Origin: Chalara sp. BL73
Taxonomy: Eukaryota > Ascomycota > Leotiomycetes > Helotiales
Direction: 5' to 3'
DNA length: 64,000 nt
NCBI GenBank assembly: GCA_918026815.1
Contig: CAKJVC010000030.1
Span: 372,001 to 436,000 of the forward strand
Shown here one piece after another: positions 20,562 through 31,900 of the stretch. Within the stretch, counting starts at the first letter, position 1, and each line of letters opens with the position of its first letter. The translations under genes were made by a program, and so were the position numbers. Under the pieces are notes generated by a model. That model searched no databases and was not told the origin of the DNA. It worked only from the letters and a program-made list of their open reading frames with translations.

Positions 20562-21332
20562 TAAGTAAAGCTAAAGAAACTCCAAACCAAGCTTCACAAA
20601 GCTTAATCGAAAGTTCTGAAGTCAATTGGAATAATGACGCACTTCCGGTTATATGGTCTACGCCTAAAAAATCGACTGAACCCAAAGCTCAGGCAGCCGA
20701 GTTCCAAAAGCTTCAAGACCAAGGTCATTTGACGCAAAGGCTCTTATTTCGGAAGATCGTAAAAGGCTTTGAGAAACAAGAAAGCGTTTTGGCAAATCAT
20801 AAGCTTAAAATACAGTCTTTAGAGGTCCAATTAGAGAAAGCTAGGCCCAAAAAGCAAAAGAAGGTTAAAATTAGCCCAAATTCTAAGTTTGCAGATATTC
20901 AGGCGATCCAGCGCACGCAAAAGGAAGTTAATAGGGCTGAAATTGAAGAGGAAGCTTTAGATATAGCTAGTCTACCTGATTTTACACTAGATTGTATTGA
21001 AGTTGAGTAGTTATTTAATTATAATTAATTGAACATAGGGTGCTCTCTGATATTGTAACAATCGGTATGCCCAAGTTGCAATACAGCAAGCAAAGGTGCG
21101 ACACGGGAAGTCATGGCGCAGGTGCAAAGGGTGTGATTCAAGGTATGAGGGGTTTCAGACTAGATACGGGGTAGAGTCGGAGTCGCCTATATAGAGGCCT
21201 GCTTTTCCCTATACAATTGCTCCTCATGTTTTTGTATCCTTAGTACTTTAGACCTATAAGGCAATCACTATCAGCCTATGGTACGCACTCCCATATGCCT
21301 CTATTCTAGCCAGTGACTCCTTGCGTCGTTAC
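20562..21332 (+). pseudogene. 3' part of a Fot1-like element (family 3)
   Basis: The C-terminal transposase segment reads KSTEPKAQAAEFQKLQDQ, QRLLFRKIVKGFEKQES, IQSLEVQLEKARPKKQKK and ends TLDCIEVE at 21010, as in the longer copy at 36613-38113. The downstream 3' region, with CTCCCATATGCCTCTATTCT and the end GACTCCTTGCGTCGTTAC, also matches that copy inverted. The N-terminal and catalytic parts are missing. Confidence 0.8.
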
Positions 21333-21985
21333 AGATATTCGCTTATTTGGAGGGCGCCAAATGGGGTTGCACGGACTTACTCACACGAGCAATCTACGTT
21401 TCGATAGAACTGTGAGCATCACAGCCACACACAGAACACCTTCGATTTTGTTTGGAGGGTGACCTGCGGATTTCATTTGATGCAACGAATGGAACTCTGC
21501 GTATCACAGAGTATTTCAACTTGTCAGGGAATGAGCTAAATATGATTCAGCAGATACGTAGCTATAAAGTTAGAGCGGTTTTTGCTTTAACAAGATCGAT
21601 CCAGAGCTAACTCTATGCTCCGTAATGCGGCTGAAAATTAATGCCTAGGCTCCGTGTGTGGCGCAAGCGCACTACGCTGTATCTTGGAGTATGATTGGCT
21701 TGACATGCAGCCGCCGCTCCAAGCGACGGTCCTTGCAGTGAAACCGCCCTTTGGGTACAATGCAATTTTAAGCGCTAACAGCGTTGGTATCTAGACTAGC
21801 TAAGGCGGCTAATATGCGCTGTGGCTGGCCAAGCCCCCCTGAGTCTGCCGTGCTAGAAACCTTTATCCAGGTATATAAGGACAATAGTCAAAGACAAATT
21901 ATCAGCAAAGTTTCGCTTCAAATACTTTTCTCTCTCTTTTATTGAAACCGTGTACGGTTCTCGAGACATAAGAAATTCCCCACCA
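21333..21985. other. 5' flank of the BTB gene
   Basis: No gene seen. A TATA-like element lies at 21872-21879, about 107 bp before the chosen ATG. Confidence 0.5.
21872..21879 (+). promoter_or_regulatory. TATA-like element of the BTB gene
   Basis: TATATAAG lies about 107 bp upstream of the ATG at 21986, a usual distance for a fungal core promoter. Confidence 0.45.
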
Positions 21986-23335
21986 ATGGCCTCTCAAACC
22001 AAAGCGGAAGATGACTGCTTTCGATGGAAATGTCCTTTCTTGGCCTGTAATGAAACATTCAGGTTCGCGTGGGCTCGGGGCAACCATATCAAAGCCACTC
22101 ACCTGAAGAAAGGGCAGAAGGAGGAAGAGGCCGCCACTGAACCCGCACTTCCGGGTGCGGCAGATGCGCAGCAGGCCTCTTCGGCGGACACGACCGATAC
22201 AGCCGGTCCATCGGCGCCCAACAAGCGAAAATTTATCATTCCGGATAACGCCACCTTCGAAATGGAAGTTCCCATCCGAGCAGCTGCTTCCTCTGAGGAC
22301 AAAAGTGTGACCGAAGGGGATTCCTCTGATGGCCCGGACACACCAGAAGAGAGCGACACGTCCTCGGCGCAAGAGAATATACGACGTCCACCCCAGAAGT
22401 ACACGCTGTCCATTGGGGGAGACTTCACAGTTGTATTGGGTACCGAAGAGGAAGGCCAGGTGGAGGTCCTTGTCTTTTCGCAAGCCCTGTGTATGAGCTC
22501 CCCGGTCTGGGAGAAGATTTGTTCCAACGGCTTTGACGAAACCACGCAGAGACGAGCCACCTTCGCACACGATGATGCAGACGCCATGTTGCTGCTGCTT
22601 CACATTGCGCATCTGAAGTTTGTGCACGTACCCACTAAGATGAGTCGTACAGACCTCGTTGTGATAGCTAAAGTCTGTGAAAAGTATGACAATGGCATGT
22701 TACTTCGACCCTGGATGCGGGGATGGATTGAAGAACACAAAAAGAACTGGAACGAGTCCAAACCAGAGAAACTGCTTTTGGTTTTTTGGGTATTTGGCGA
22801 CGCTTCGGGATTTGAACGTGCCGCTAAACGCCTCGTTTTGTTAGGTACATGTGAGAATGGTCCTCGGACTCTGAGCATGTCGAGCGGCGTATCCTTCAAT
22901 GAGTTGTTTCAGGTCTCGCAGGCCATTGGTACGTGTTCTGGCACAGTATAATGCCAAGGCATAACGCTAATATCGAGTGTAGAAACTATGATTGAGGTTC
23001 GCCAGAAAACCATCAATGCTCTGTTTGACCTCTGCGACTCATACCTTAAAGAGCTCGCACAATCGAAACAGTGCGAACTATGTAGCCGCACGATCTGCCA
23101 TACCTTGAATTTGGGGTCTCTGTTACAAGGGCTGAGCAAAATGGGGGTGTGGCCAGAAAAGCCACTCGAAGTGTGTCTGAAGTCGAAAACGGTACTGGAT
23201 CTCCAGAAGTCACTTCTCAACATATCTTTCCCCGAGACGCCAAAAGGATCCGGGTACTACGACAAAGCATGCATAGGGATCTTGAAACGTGATTTTGCGA
23301 ATCGTGTTACTCAGATCTGCCAATCCTCGACTGCA
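21986..23335 (+). CDS. C2H2-like plus BTB/POZ domain protein, two exons
   Basis: Chosen start MASQTKAEDD (21986). Residues about 10-40 carry a C2H2-like finger (CPFLACNETF...HIKATH). A low-complexity acidic linker follows. Then comes a fungal BTB domain with FTVVLGTEEEGQVEVLVFS, KFVHVPTKMSRTDLVVIAKV and WMRGWIEEH. A 54-nt intron (22929-22982, GTACGT...GAGTGTAG, branch GCTAAT) restores the frame into ETMIEVRQKTINALFDLCDS and CHTLNLGSLLQGLSKMGVWP, typical of BTB C-termini. The frame does not stop there. It runs on to 23596 through what looks like part of a different gene (QMRDSPPEIYAHWLERWNYV), so the real C-terminus has probably been replaced. BTB proteins usually act in protein binding, such as cullin-3 adaptors; the role here is unknown. 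Confidence 0.7.
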
Positions 23336-25478
23336 CCCATCATCTTCGTGAATGCCAAAAATACAAAGCTGAAGCAGATGAGAGATAGTCCGCCTGAAAT
23401 CTATGCCCACTGGCTGGAGCGATGGAATTACGTCACCGATGATCGATTCTATTGTCGCCATAAGATATACATTGATATCGGTAAGCAGACTATTACTGGA
23501 AGCTCAGGGATATATATATATATCTCTGCGCCGATGCATACTTTCGGGGGGGCGCACAACACAGTCAAAGCATTGCTGGGAAAGAACACGGGTTGAGGCG
23601 TACAGTTTATCAGTGGGCTGGATTACGAGATGTCGTGGACCATACCATCGCGCCGGTACCGCGGCGCTTGACGAAGGTTTGGAGAGCATGCTTACACCCA
23701 ATTCTACAATCTGACCAAGGTCCCCAGTGATGCAGCAGGGGTCTATCCTTTTCAAAATCATGCACTAGAAAACCTGGCGCTCGATCCGGAATATGTCAAC
23801 TCTCTGAAGCGCGAAGGATCCGCCACGAGCTTTTCATGGACCGTATGCATGAATAGCTACCTATATAGCAAGGACCGAGCCCACATCGGCTTCACAGAGG
23901 CCCGGCGGCGGCTGTCGTGAAGAGCACCACGTTACTATGTCCATTATGGATAGAGTATGTGAGCACTGGCGGCAGTGGGAGCACGACAGCAGTCTTGGTC
24001 CATCGAGAGATCGACCGCCTCCTTACTATCTTGTCCCGAGTAGCGACCTCTTCGCCTTCCTCCATGCTCAAGTCAACAAGTACTGTTTTCTTTTCGAGCA
24101 CATTCTTTCACACTCGAGTAAGACGCTTTCTTTGTCAGAAACTGCCATAATGATTGTGGCGCTGCGGGCACTATGACACTGCTATGGCGGCTCTCTCACC
24201 TTACTGGAGCCAATTCTGTTCAAGGATCAATGGGAACAGAAAAAAGGAAATGTAAAATCTACCTTGCGTGAAGGCCTTGGACTAGGTGTAACCATGGAGC
24301 GGTACGGGGTCGCTTGGTTTCTTCCCAAGATAAATTCGGCGGTCCCTCGTTTTAAGTACGTGCATCATGCCCAACTCATTCAAAGTAGCATGCTACTGCA
24401 CGGGGAGTACAAGAGACGGTGGCGCGCAGTTCGAGATTTGCGAAGCGTTTTCGTTCGCCTCAGTCAGGCAGATGCATGGTTCGATCAACATCTAATGGCT
24501 CAAAACCAGCCACTACGCAACAAGTGGCTTGAGTATCTATTGGCACTTAACATTGAGCAATTCGATTTGGATATCTGGAAAACCGTCTTGAGGATGAATT
24601 CATCTCGCCCAGAACTAGCACCTGGGATGGCTGACCAGCTGTCGGATATACAGTTCTGCTTTAAAGATATGCGCGCAATGTGCAAGATAGACGGGAAAAT
24701 CCAGCCACCCCATATCGTGACAGGTAACAAGTCCCGCTTTAAAAACGGGTTTGAACTATTCAGCTTTTTATTCTCCTGGAAAGATGGCTACGAGCGTATA
24801 GGGTGGAATGCAGAGCCGTACCGTATGATATTTAGGAAGTCTTTTACTCTGATCGAAGAGCGCCTTGGTCAGGAAGATGCACAACAGTGGTCAGATCAAT
24901 TCTTCCACGTTTTACAGCTTACGCACTGGGTTCTTCCGTGTCCTGGCCCCCAAAGCATATTGCAACATACAAAGTCTAGACTAAACAATGGAATTCAAGC
25001 GCGGATGATGTGGTTCTCGGCTATCTACCAACTAGGTGATGCTCCGTCACACTGGCCCGAGGATCAGCCCTACAATCTGGGCCGAATCGTTGAAGTTTGC
25101 AATTTAACAGCTTTTGGGGATGCTTCCTGCTATGGCCAATGGGAAATCCGGCAGCTCGTCTCCGTTTACTCGGCCCAGGGGCTTACGGCTAGCAACTGCG
25201 CCAAAGGATGGATTTTGAGCCCTCAGCGCCACAACCCAAACCGATCCTCTAAGTCATTGTGGGAGGAATCTCACCGACCACCTCGCTTGAAGCTTTTGGA
25301 GGAAATAAGAGGGAAGTCTCTAGATGAACTCGACGAGCTCATTTTACAATTCCAGCGGGATATCCGAGATACATGTGGTAACACGTTTGAGAGCAGCACC
25401 TTCACTGCCGAGGGTCACGAACACGATAATTCAGACATCTTTTCAGATGCAAACAGTGGCAGCGTTTGGGAGCTTTGA
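23336..25478 (+). pseudogene. Decayed gene of an unrecognised fungal-specific family
   Basis: I know no named domain. Pieces in order are RWNYVTDDRFYCRHKIYIDI (frame of the BTB exon), FYNLTKVPSDAAGVYPFQNH and SWTVCMNSYLYSKDRAHIGF in another frame, then a long frame from 23937 with YYLVPSSDLFAFLHAQVNKY and ILSHSSKTLSLSE. That frame is cut by TGA at 24174-24176 in ALRAL/HCYGGSL, most simply an Arg CGA with C-to-T. It continues uninterrupted through GLGLGVTMERYGVAWFLPKI to the stop at 25478 (about 400 codons). I recall similar uncharacterised proteins in other filamentous ascomycetes, but that memory needs a search. Confidence 0.6.
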
Positions 25479-25578
25479 CTAGTTTTTCTCTTTGCTAATT
25501 GGAAGGCTAGCACAGTAAATATGTAGGGCATGGGTGGTCATGGTGTCGCAAGACGATGGCCCATCAAGATACTAACAG

Positions 25579-25752
25579 ATGTCTCCCCCGTGTACTCAAC
25601 AGCCTACCTCGGATGAAGATGCGCAAATTACCACGCAAATCCAGCAGATTCAGATAGAAAAGCTGGAGGCTAGCTTGAGGAAGATCGAATATGATGCAAA
25701 AAAATTTTCAGCACCTGAAAATCAATGGATAAAAAAACTGTTGAGCTTCTGA
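25579..25752 (+). CDS. Possible small coiled-coil protein, 57 aa
   Basis: ATG to TGA with a heptad-like helical stretch (ITTQIQQIQIEKLEASLRKI). No homology recognised. It may be the remains of a C-terminal tail or chance. Confidence 0.25.
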   Translation: MSPPCTQQPTSDEDAQITTQIQQIQIEKLEASLRKIEYDAKKFSAPENQWIKKLLSF

Positions 25753-26216
25753 TGGGGCTATGAGATGCAGCAGTCAGCGAAACGCAGATGGGAGTCCTGC
25801 GAAAGGAAATCCGAAACGTACCAAATATCCGTGGGCAACCTTACGCGATACTATGGGCCAGACATTCTTTTCCGTACCACAAGGGCAAGAAAGCCAAGAC
25901 GGGCTGATTTATTGCATATGCTCAAAAAGAGGAATGAAAGGATGTGGCTTAACTAATTCCAACTTTGTTCGTCTTAGGAATTGAATATAGAGCGGGCCGT
26001 TTGCTAAATGCTTGATTAAACTATTGTCAAGTGTAAAATCAAAAAAACTCTACTTGATCCTTACCGAAATGCACTGCCACTACTCTTCTACTTTTAGATT
26101 ACATCTAACAGAAGGATTATAAAAGAGTGTAATGCGGCCGGCTCGATTAGCTGTCTTGTTTGTTGGTTCAAGGGGGTGTTCCCCGTTGTGTGAAAGACCC
26201 CATTTGCGGCTTAGAT

Positions 26217-26303
26217 GCTTGGCGGTTGGACAAAAACATGTTGTGTCGATAGGGCAAAAAACGCTTGGCTGTTGGACAAGATATGTTGTGTTGCAAAGGG
26301 GAC
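26217..26303. repeat. Degenerate tandem duplication, about 2 x 44 bp
   Basis: Two adjacent copies start GCTTGGCGGTTGGACAAAAA and GCTTGGCTGTTGGACAAGAT; each continues with a form of ATGTTGTGT. Confidence 0.65.
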
Positions 26304-26489
26304 ACAGCCGCTTGCCCCTGCTAGCTGCATTTCGTTTTGCTATATAAGCAATTTCATTTATGAACAACTTTTGACCTAACTAGTACTATTTGTGCGATTT
26401 AAAGAAAAAGAAAACACCAAAGTTAAAGTTTACTTCCAGTTCAACCCACTACTTGATTTTTATATTGCCCGCCTTCAGATTATAACATT

Positions 26490-27503
26490 ATGGCATCTTT
26501 AAATACTATCAACGTTACCGAGCACCAACTCCAGGTTCAAGCTTCGCAGCTCTGGGAGAACTTTGGCCACCCAACAAAGGAGCTGATTCATTTGAACCAA
26601 CAATATTATCTCCGCCACAGCGAACAAGTGGCTCAAGACGATCATCCCTCCGGCAGTGCAACCGAAACCGGGCTTGTCCACCCTCGGATATATGAGATCC
26701 AACAATGGATCAGCAACAGATTCCCAAGACGTCCAACCGAAGCTGGCCATCCACTAATCCTAGACATCAACCTTCATGCTTACTGGCATATGTTTATTGA
26801 GGCGGCAAAGGGTTTTCGTCAAGACGATCTAAATCAATGCGTCCTTGCTGCAGAGTTACTTTCTCTTCGATGTATAACATTACAACACGCTTTTTCGGAC
26901 GTGCTAGTTCCCGTATATGCTTCTAATGGCCAAAAGATCTGGACTGACCTCCCTTATTTCTACGATGATCTCCAGGCTGCTTTCCACAGCACTTTGACCC
27001 GCGACCAGCGAACGAACCTTGCCGCCTTTACTGCTCGTCTCGCTTCTTTTGGTGTTTTGGACAAGACTTTTTTCGGACTTGGCCTACTTCTTTTCCATGA
27101 CGCCGCTGAAACCCCACGGCAGCTGCTATCACCCACGGCTAACAATGAAACCTCAGTACAAGATTTGCTGCCAGGAGTGACTTGTTGGATCCAACTTACT
27201 CGTTACCAGCTGGAATTCTTTGTTCAGGAATCAGCAGACGAGTGGGAAACTACGATTTCTACCCCCGGCCCTTTATGCCCTTCAGGATGCCCCAGGGGGT
27301 TTAGCTTTGTTCGGTGGAAATTCTGGGGTCGGCGTTTAGCAGAACTAAGGCGAAGCGCGAATAACGACATTTCTTCCCATGCGGAAGACATTCTTAGCTG
27401 GTGGAAGGCTATTGATAGCCATTCTCTTGGAGGAGAAAACCGGGACAACAAAGTTGAGCCAGGCCGGTATTGGGCTTTGAGTAGTGAACAAGGCAAGCAG
27501 TGA
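26490..27503 (+). CDS. DUF3632-like fungal protein, 337 aa
   Basis: Single uninterrupted frame from MASLNTINVTEHQ. It is soluble and largely helical, with AYWHMFIEAAKGF, QLTRYQLEFFVQES and FSFVRWKFWGRRL. The layout resembles fungal DUF3632-type proteins, but this is from memory and only moderate. No signal peptide or membrane segment. Function unknown. A pair of palindromes starts 47 bp after the stop codon. Confidence 0.55.
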   Translation: MASLNTINVTEHQLQVQASQLWENFGHPTKELIHLNQQYYLRHSEQVAQDDHPSGSATETGLVHPRIYEIQQWISNRFPRRPTEAGHPLILDINLHAYWHMFIEAAKGFRQDDLNQCVLAAELLSLRCITLQHAFSDVLVPVYASNGQKIWTDLPYFYDDLQAAFHSTLTRDQRTNLAAFTARLASFGVLDKTFFGLGLLLFHDAAETPRQLLSPTANNETSVQDLLPGVTCWIQLTRYQLEFFVQESADEWETTISTPGPLCPSGCPRGFSFVRWKFWGRRLAELRRSANNDISSHAEDILSWWKAIDSHSLGGENRDNKVEPGRYWALSSEQGKQ

Positions 27504-27549
27504 GCATTGCGGTCAGTAAACCGGTTTGTAGCCCTAGGGTTAGGGTCAA

Positions 27550-27622
27550 ATTTCATGCCCCATGGGGCGTAGATTTTCAGGTTAGGATCAAAGGTCAGCT
27601 CACGCCCCATGGGGCATGAAAC
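27550..27622. repeat. Nested palindromes, possible cruciform
   Basis: GCCCCATGGGGC occurs at 27557-27568 and 27604-27615, each a perfect 12-bp palindrome. The surrounding 20 bp (TTCATGCCCCATGGGGCGT and its reverse complement) also form a larger inverted pair. A GGGTTAGGG stretch lies just upstream. Confidence 0.85.
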
Positions 27623-27830
27623 TCTTTTTCGAGAAATTGCCAAGTAGATTTCAGTGTTAAGATAAGTAAGAGAATTTGTAAAATTTCGGGTCAAGTAAAG
27701 ACAGAACTCCGAATACCTGTAATAGGTAAAGAAGGCAAGGATAATAAAACCCAAATTCTAGCCGGCATACCCTGCTTCAGAAACTATAAACTCAATGGCT
27801 TTCAAAGACCTTGCAGCTGTACTTAAAGTA

Positions 27831-28584
27831 TCAAGCTTTCTTTATATATCCTAAATCGGCGTGCTTCTTTCACAAGTGCTCCGTTACCTTGTCAGCACGA
27901 CTATATCCCGCTCCAGGGCTCTTGGGGCAACCAGGGACTGGGCAGAGGTAACGTCCCTGTCTGGCACTATGAACAGTGTTCTGGTGGCGAGCGCGGTCGG
28001 AATCGCGGCGGAAGGTTTTGGTACAGCCGGGTTGGGCGCAAGGGAAGCTTTGTGGAAAAGAAGGTGGTTGTTGAGCACGAAGTAAACTAAGGGGAGCTAG
28101 CTGGAGGTCACCAACGTTTAAGTTTGGCACTAAAACGGCTGGCCAGGACTGTCCCTCTATGGCATTTTCTTCACCCTGGAAAGGGAGTAGTTGCTGGAAA
28201 GTGAAAGGTGGGCCAAAAGGTGCTTGCCGGGCTGCTACGGTTCCGTGATGGTCAGGGAAAGCGCCAGTATCGAAATCTGCAACGAAAGCTGGCCAAGGCT
28301 GCCATTCGATAGTATTTTCTTCTAAAACTGGCATGAAAGGTGCTGCCCAGAGCCGTGCATTTGCATCATTTTCTTGTTGAGGGGCAAAATGTAAACCGGA
28401 AAGGGATTCCGCATAGCTGCACAATGATTCCGCACTGATGCCCAGGAACAGTCAGCCTAAAAAAAAAAAAACCTTACCCAGCCTCGGTGCCACTAAATCT
28501 CCAATTAGCATTAAGTAACATGTCAGAGGCAGGTATAGTTTCCATTTGGTAGGCTGGATCCTCTTCTTGGCGTTGTTGTTGCAT
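27831..28584 (-). pseudogene. C2H2 zinc-finger transcription factor with premature TGA
   Basis: Exon 1 (28584-28478) begins MQQQRQEEDPAYQMETIPAS. A 43-nt intron (28435-28477, GTAAGG...GCTGACTGTTCC...CATCAG) joins in frame to AGAESLCSYAESLSG. The C-terminus has two fingers, CAQPGCTKTFRRDSDRARH followed by CPVPGCPKSPGAGYSRAD. In KVTEHL/KKHADLGYIK a TGA (27870-27872) replaces the usual Trp (TGG). It cuts the second finger before its final His pair completes, so DNA binding is probably damaged. The frame would otherwise close at 27831. Confidence 0.75.
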
Positions 28585-28903
28585 AATGAGGGCGGAGAGG
28601 GCGACTCGCTAAAGTAGGGGGCGAGAAGTAAAGCGGACGTAAACCGCTAATCAAGCTTGCAAATGCGAGGAAAGCAGCCAAAATTTCAAAATTTTCTAAG
28701 GGAGAGGAGTGCGGTCTATATGTTCGTACATACCCCTAACATTATCTCCCGTAAAAATCGTAGAACTGACCGTCAATTCCATTTTTTTTGTATGATACGG
28801 TGACCGTGATATCCGTAAGTGCAGAACTTTGGAATTGACCGCCGCTTCATCAACCCCAACTTTATCGAACCCCACCAGACCCATCAATAATTATACAACC
28901 AGC

Positions 28904-31900
28904 ATGGAAAACCAATTGCCCATTCAGGAAAAGGCCGTTCCCCAAACATTGAGTCATTTAATCGCGTTAAACGAGCGCTATAGTATGCTGCTTTGTTTGA
29001 ATGAGAAGTGTCGTTGCGCGGTAGGTCCGGCAGCCATGTCCGACCATTTACGCAGGCAACATCAGGTCCAGCTCGAGCTTCGCAAGCAGGTGGATCAGTA
29101 TATTAAAGAGTTCTCGCACCATTACGATTATTCTACAATCAATTTACCGGTGGATGGATTATCACCGCAGCTGGTTATTAAGGTTGTAGATGGTTTAGAA
29201 TGCAAGCATTGCCCAATCCAGCCATTTCGGACGCAAAGCCGCAAAGCATTGAAACAGCACGGAAATAAGGTTCATAATAAAAAAAGAGTTGCAGACGAAG
29301 ATTTATTTTGCTCCGTCAGGTTGCAATCTTGGTTTTGGGAAGGGAAAGAGCGCTATTGGGTAGTGGATGAGAGCCAGCAGCCCGCCGAGATACGTCAGCT
29401 AGACCAGTCGGGTGCCGGCCAAGCAGATGACGGCCATGATAATGACGAGAAGGATGACGGTAATAATGATGACAATAATAGTGAAAATGGCAATCAGAAA
29501 ATCATTGATGACCAGATTGTGCAAGATATTGAAGCATGGAAAAGTCAGGCTAAAGAACGCCGGCTGACATTGTTGCAGAAAGGGCCACCCATCGAAGTTG
29601 ATTCGTGGTTGCAATTCACTCAATGGAATGAGGTTTTAAGTCGGTCTCAACACAATATGGTCAAGACCCACCGTTTCGCCCGGGAAGCCGATCCCGACGA
29701 GCCCGAATTGGTCCGCGTGTCTCGGGCATGGAACCGGATATTAGAGCGGTGTTTGGATACGTTGGCAGGGTCTGACCACAAAGATACGTTAAAATGGTGG
29801 AAATCACCAAAGAACGAAGTGGCCAGCCAGCACCCGTTCGAGTTGCCGCAAAATGCAAAGACCATCACCAAGTATAGTGGGTTATGGCAGCAAGGGCTAT
29901 GTTACTGGATGCGAACAGCGCCAGCGGAGTCGGGAGATGAAACGGAGACTGGCGTGCAATTTACCGAAGAGCAGTTCGAGAGCATGCAAAAGATCCGGGT
30001 TATGTTGCAAACCGATCCACCAGAAGATGAGTTTACAGAAGAAGAAGAGCGAGACCGAGCATTAACGACAGAGTTAATGCGGTTGTGTATGTTGATTGTG
30101 ATGCAAGATATGAGCAAGACTTCCGTGTACGATTCTCCATTGACGCATTTTTTGGCCGTGATGGGTGTAGATGCACACACCAAAACGCTCCGTTCATCGT
30201 TTCATTGTGCCAAGTTTTTGGCTGCGGTGTTGTATATTAGCCGGTTGGTTGTGTTAGGGGTGGCCGTCCCAGCAAAAGCATGGCCCATGTTACAAAGCCG
30301 AGATGATATTGCAGATGTTCCGAATCGCATTAAGCAGATTCGAAGCAAGCATTTATGTGAAGGGTCGTTTTCGCCACATCATGTATTTTGAGCCAGTTGG
30401 CCATGGAAAAGCATTTAATAAGTTGCACAAGTCCGCGCCCAACATCCATTGGTCGGACGACCAGCAGACCATTTTTTATGAAGGCCGACCCGTGCGGCTG
30501 GAGAAGATTTCCAAAATGTGTCACGCCGTTAATACGGAGCTGCAGGAAATGTTGACGTGGTTGATGTTTGACGAAGCCGTTCCCGACATTGATTTAAGCC
30601 AGATTACCGACAGCATGGCGTGGAGCCACGAATTCCGGCGTGATGAGTATAGCTTTATCCAGCATCCCCAGAACAAGCATTTAAATGTTGAGTATCAATG
30701 GTTGTTAACGCGCGCGCGAAAGGCCCGTGGCAAACGGCAGATAATCAAGAAGGGAGTGGGCGGGCAGGACGAATGGATCAAGCACCGCGTAGATGCGTAT
30801 TTGACGGTTGAAAAGAAGTTTTTGCGGAAAGCCATGGGAGGTTTCACATCCAGTATGGGCAGCCCGCCCGTGGACCCGAAATTGGGTCGATCAAGGTTAG
30901 TAACAGCATATATTCCGCCCGAAATATATACCTGATCAATGGCCGGGTGTGTATTTTAACGATGTACGACAAAGCCCGGAAACGGCGCGGCAACACCGAG
31001 TAACCTACATTGTCCGGTTTTTGCCCGATGAGCCGAGTCAGATGATTGCCCAGTATCTTGGCTCGCGTCCGTCCATTCGCGCGGGCATTGGATCAGCGCG
31101 AGTCCGAATATTTGTTTGGGGATGACCGAGGTCCATGGGCGGGAGAAGAGTTGTCACGCGAATTAAAAGCAACCACCGGCAAGCATTTAGGAGTGGAGTT
31201 GGTCGTGTCGTCATGGCGTCAGACTGCGGTTGGGATCGCTGAATGTCATTTGATCCGGGCAAGCAAGTCATGGGAGCAGGAAGAAGAAGGTGATGAGGAT
31301 GGGGACAATTTTGCGGAAGGTGACGATGAAGAAGAATTGCAGGTAACGATGTTTCAGCATGCCGTGGTCCGGCAGTCCAGCCACGGCCAGCCGGTTGCAC
31401 GGGATCATTATGCCATTGACGGGGGATTTTTGCATCGGTTAGGGCCCGAGTTGTTGCGAGTGTTTGAGCAGGCATCAATTGCATGGCATGATTTATTCCA
31501 TTTGAGGTCGGACGGAGCTGGTCGACGCGAGAAAGAGTTCAGCCTTCGGCGTGCCGCCAGCAGGCAGTTGGTGTCCCCATTAGAGAAAAAGATCAAGGCC
31601 GAGAAGGGGTTTCACAGGAGCATAGTGCTGCATTCCGTAAAGCCATGGCCGGTTTGCACAGGATCGGGTTTACCAAGCCGCAATCCGAAGGTCAAGCAGC
31701 GGCATTAGAATTGGTTCATGACCCTCCAGCAACGTCCATTGTTGTTTTGCCGACGAGCAGTGGCAAGTCCGTATTGTTTTTTTTCGTGGCGGCCATGGCC
31801 GAGCAACAAACAGTGATTGTTGTGGTTCCATTTGCCGCATTGGTGGATGATCTGGTTAAGCGTGGCCAACAGGCTGGGTTGGCGTGTGAAGAGTGGTTAG

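Larger units (their letters stand above)
25479..26489. other. Intergenic with one possible small gene
   Basis: Holds the 57-codon reading frame described separately, a second frame of 63 codons (25765-25956) without recognisable features, and a degenerate tandem repeat at 26217-26303. The last 200 bp is the 5' flank of the DUF3632-like gene. Confidence 0.4.

Noticed and set aside
22099..22587. Reverse-strand frame opposite the BTB gene
   Set aside because: It is the antisense shadow of a well-supported coding exon with fungal BTB motifs.
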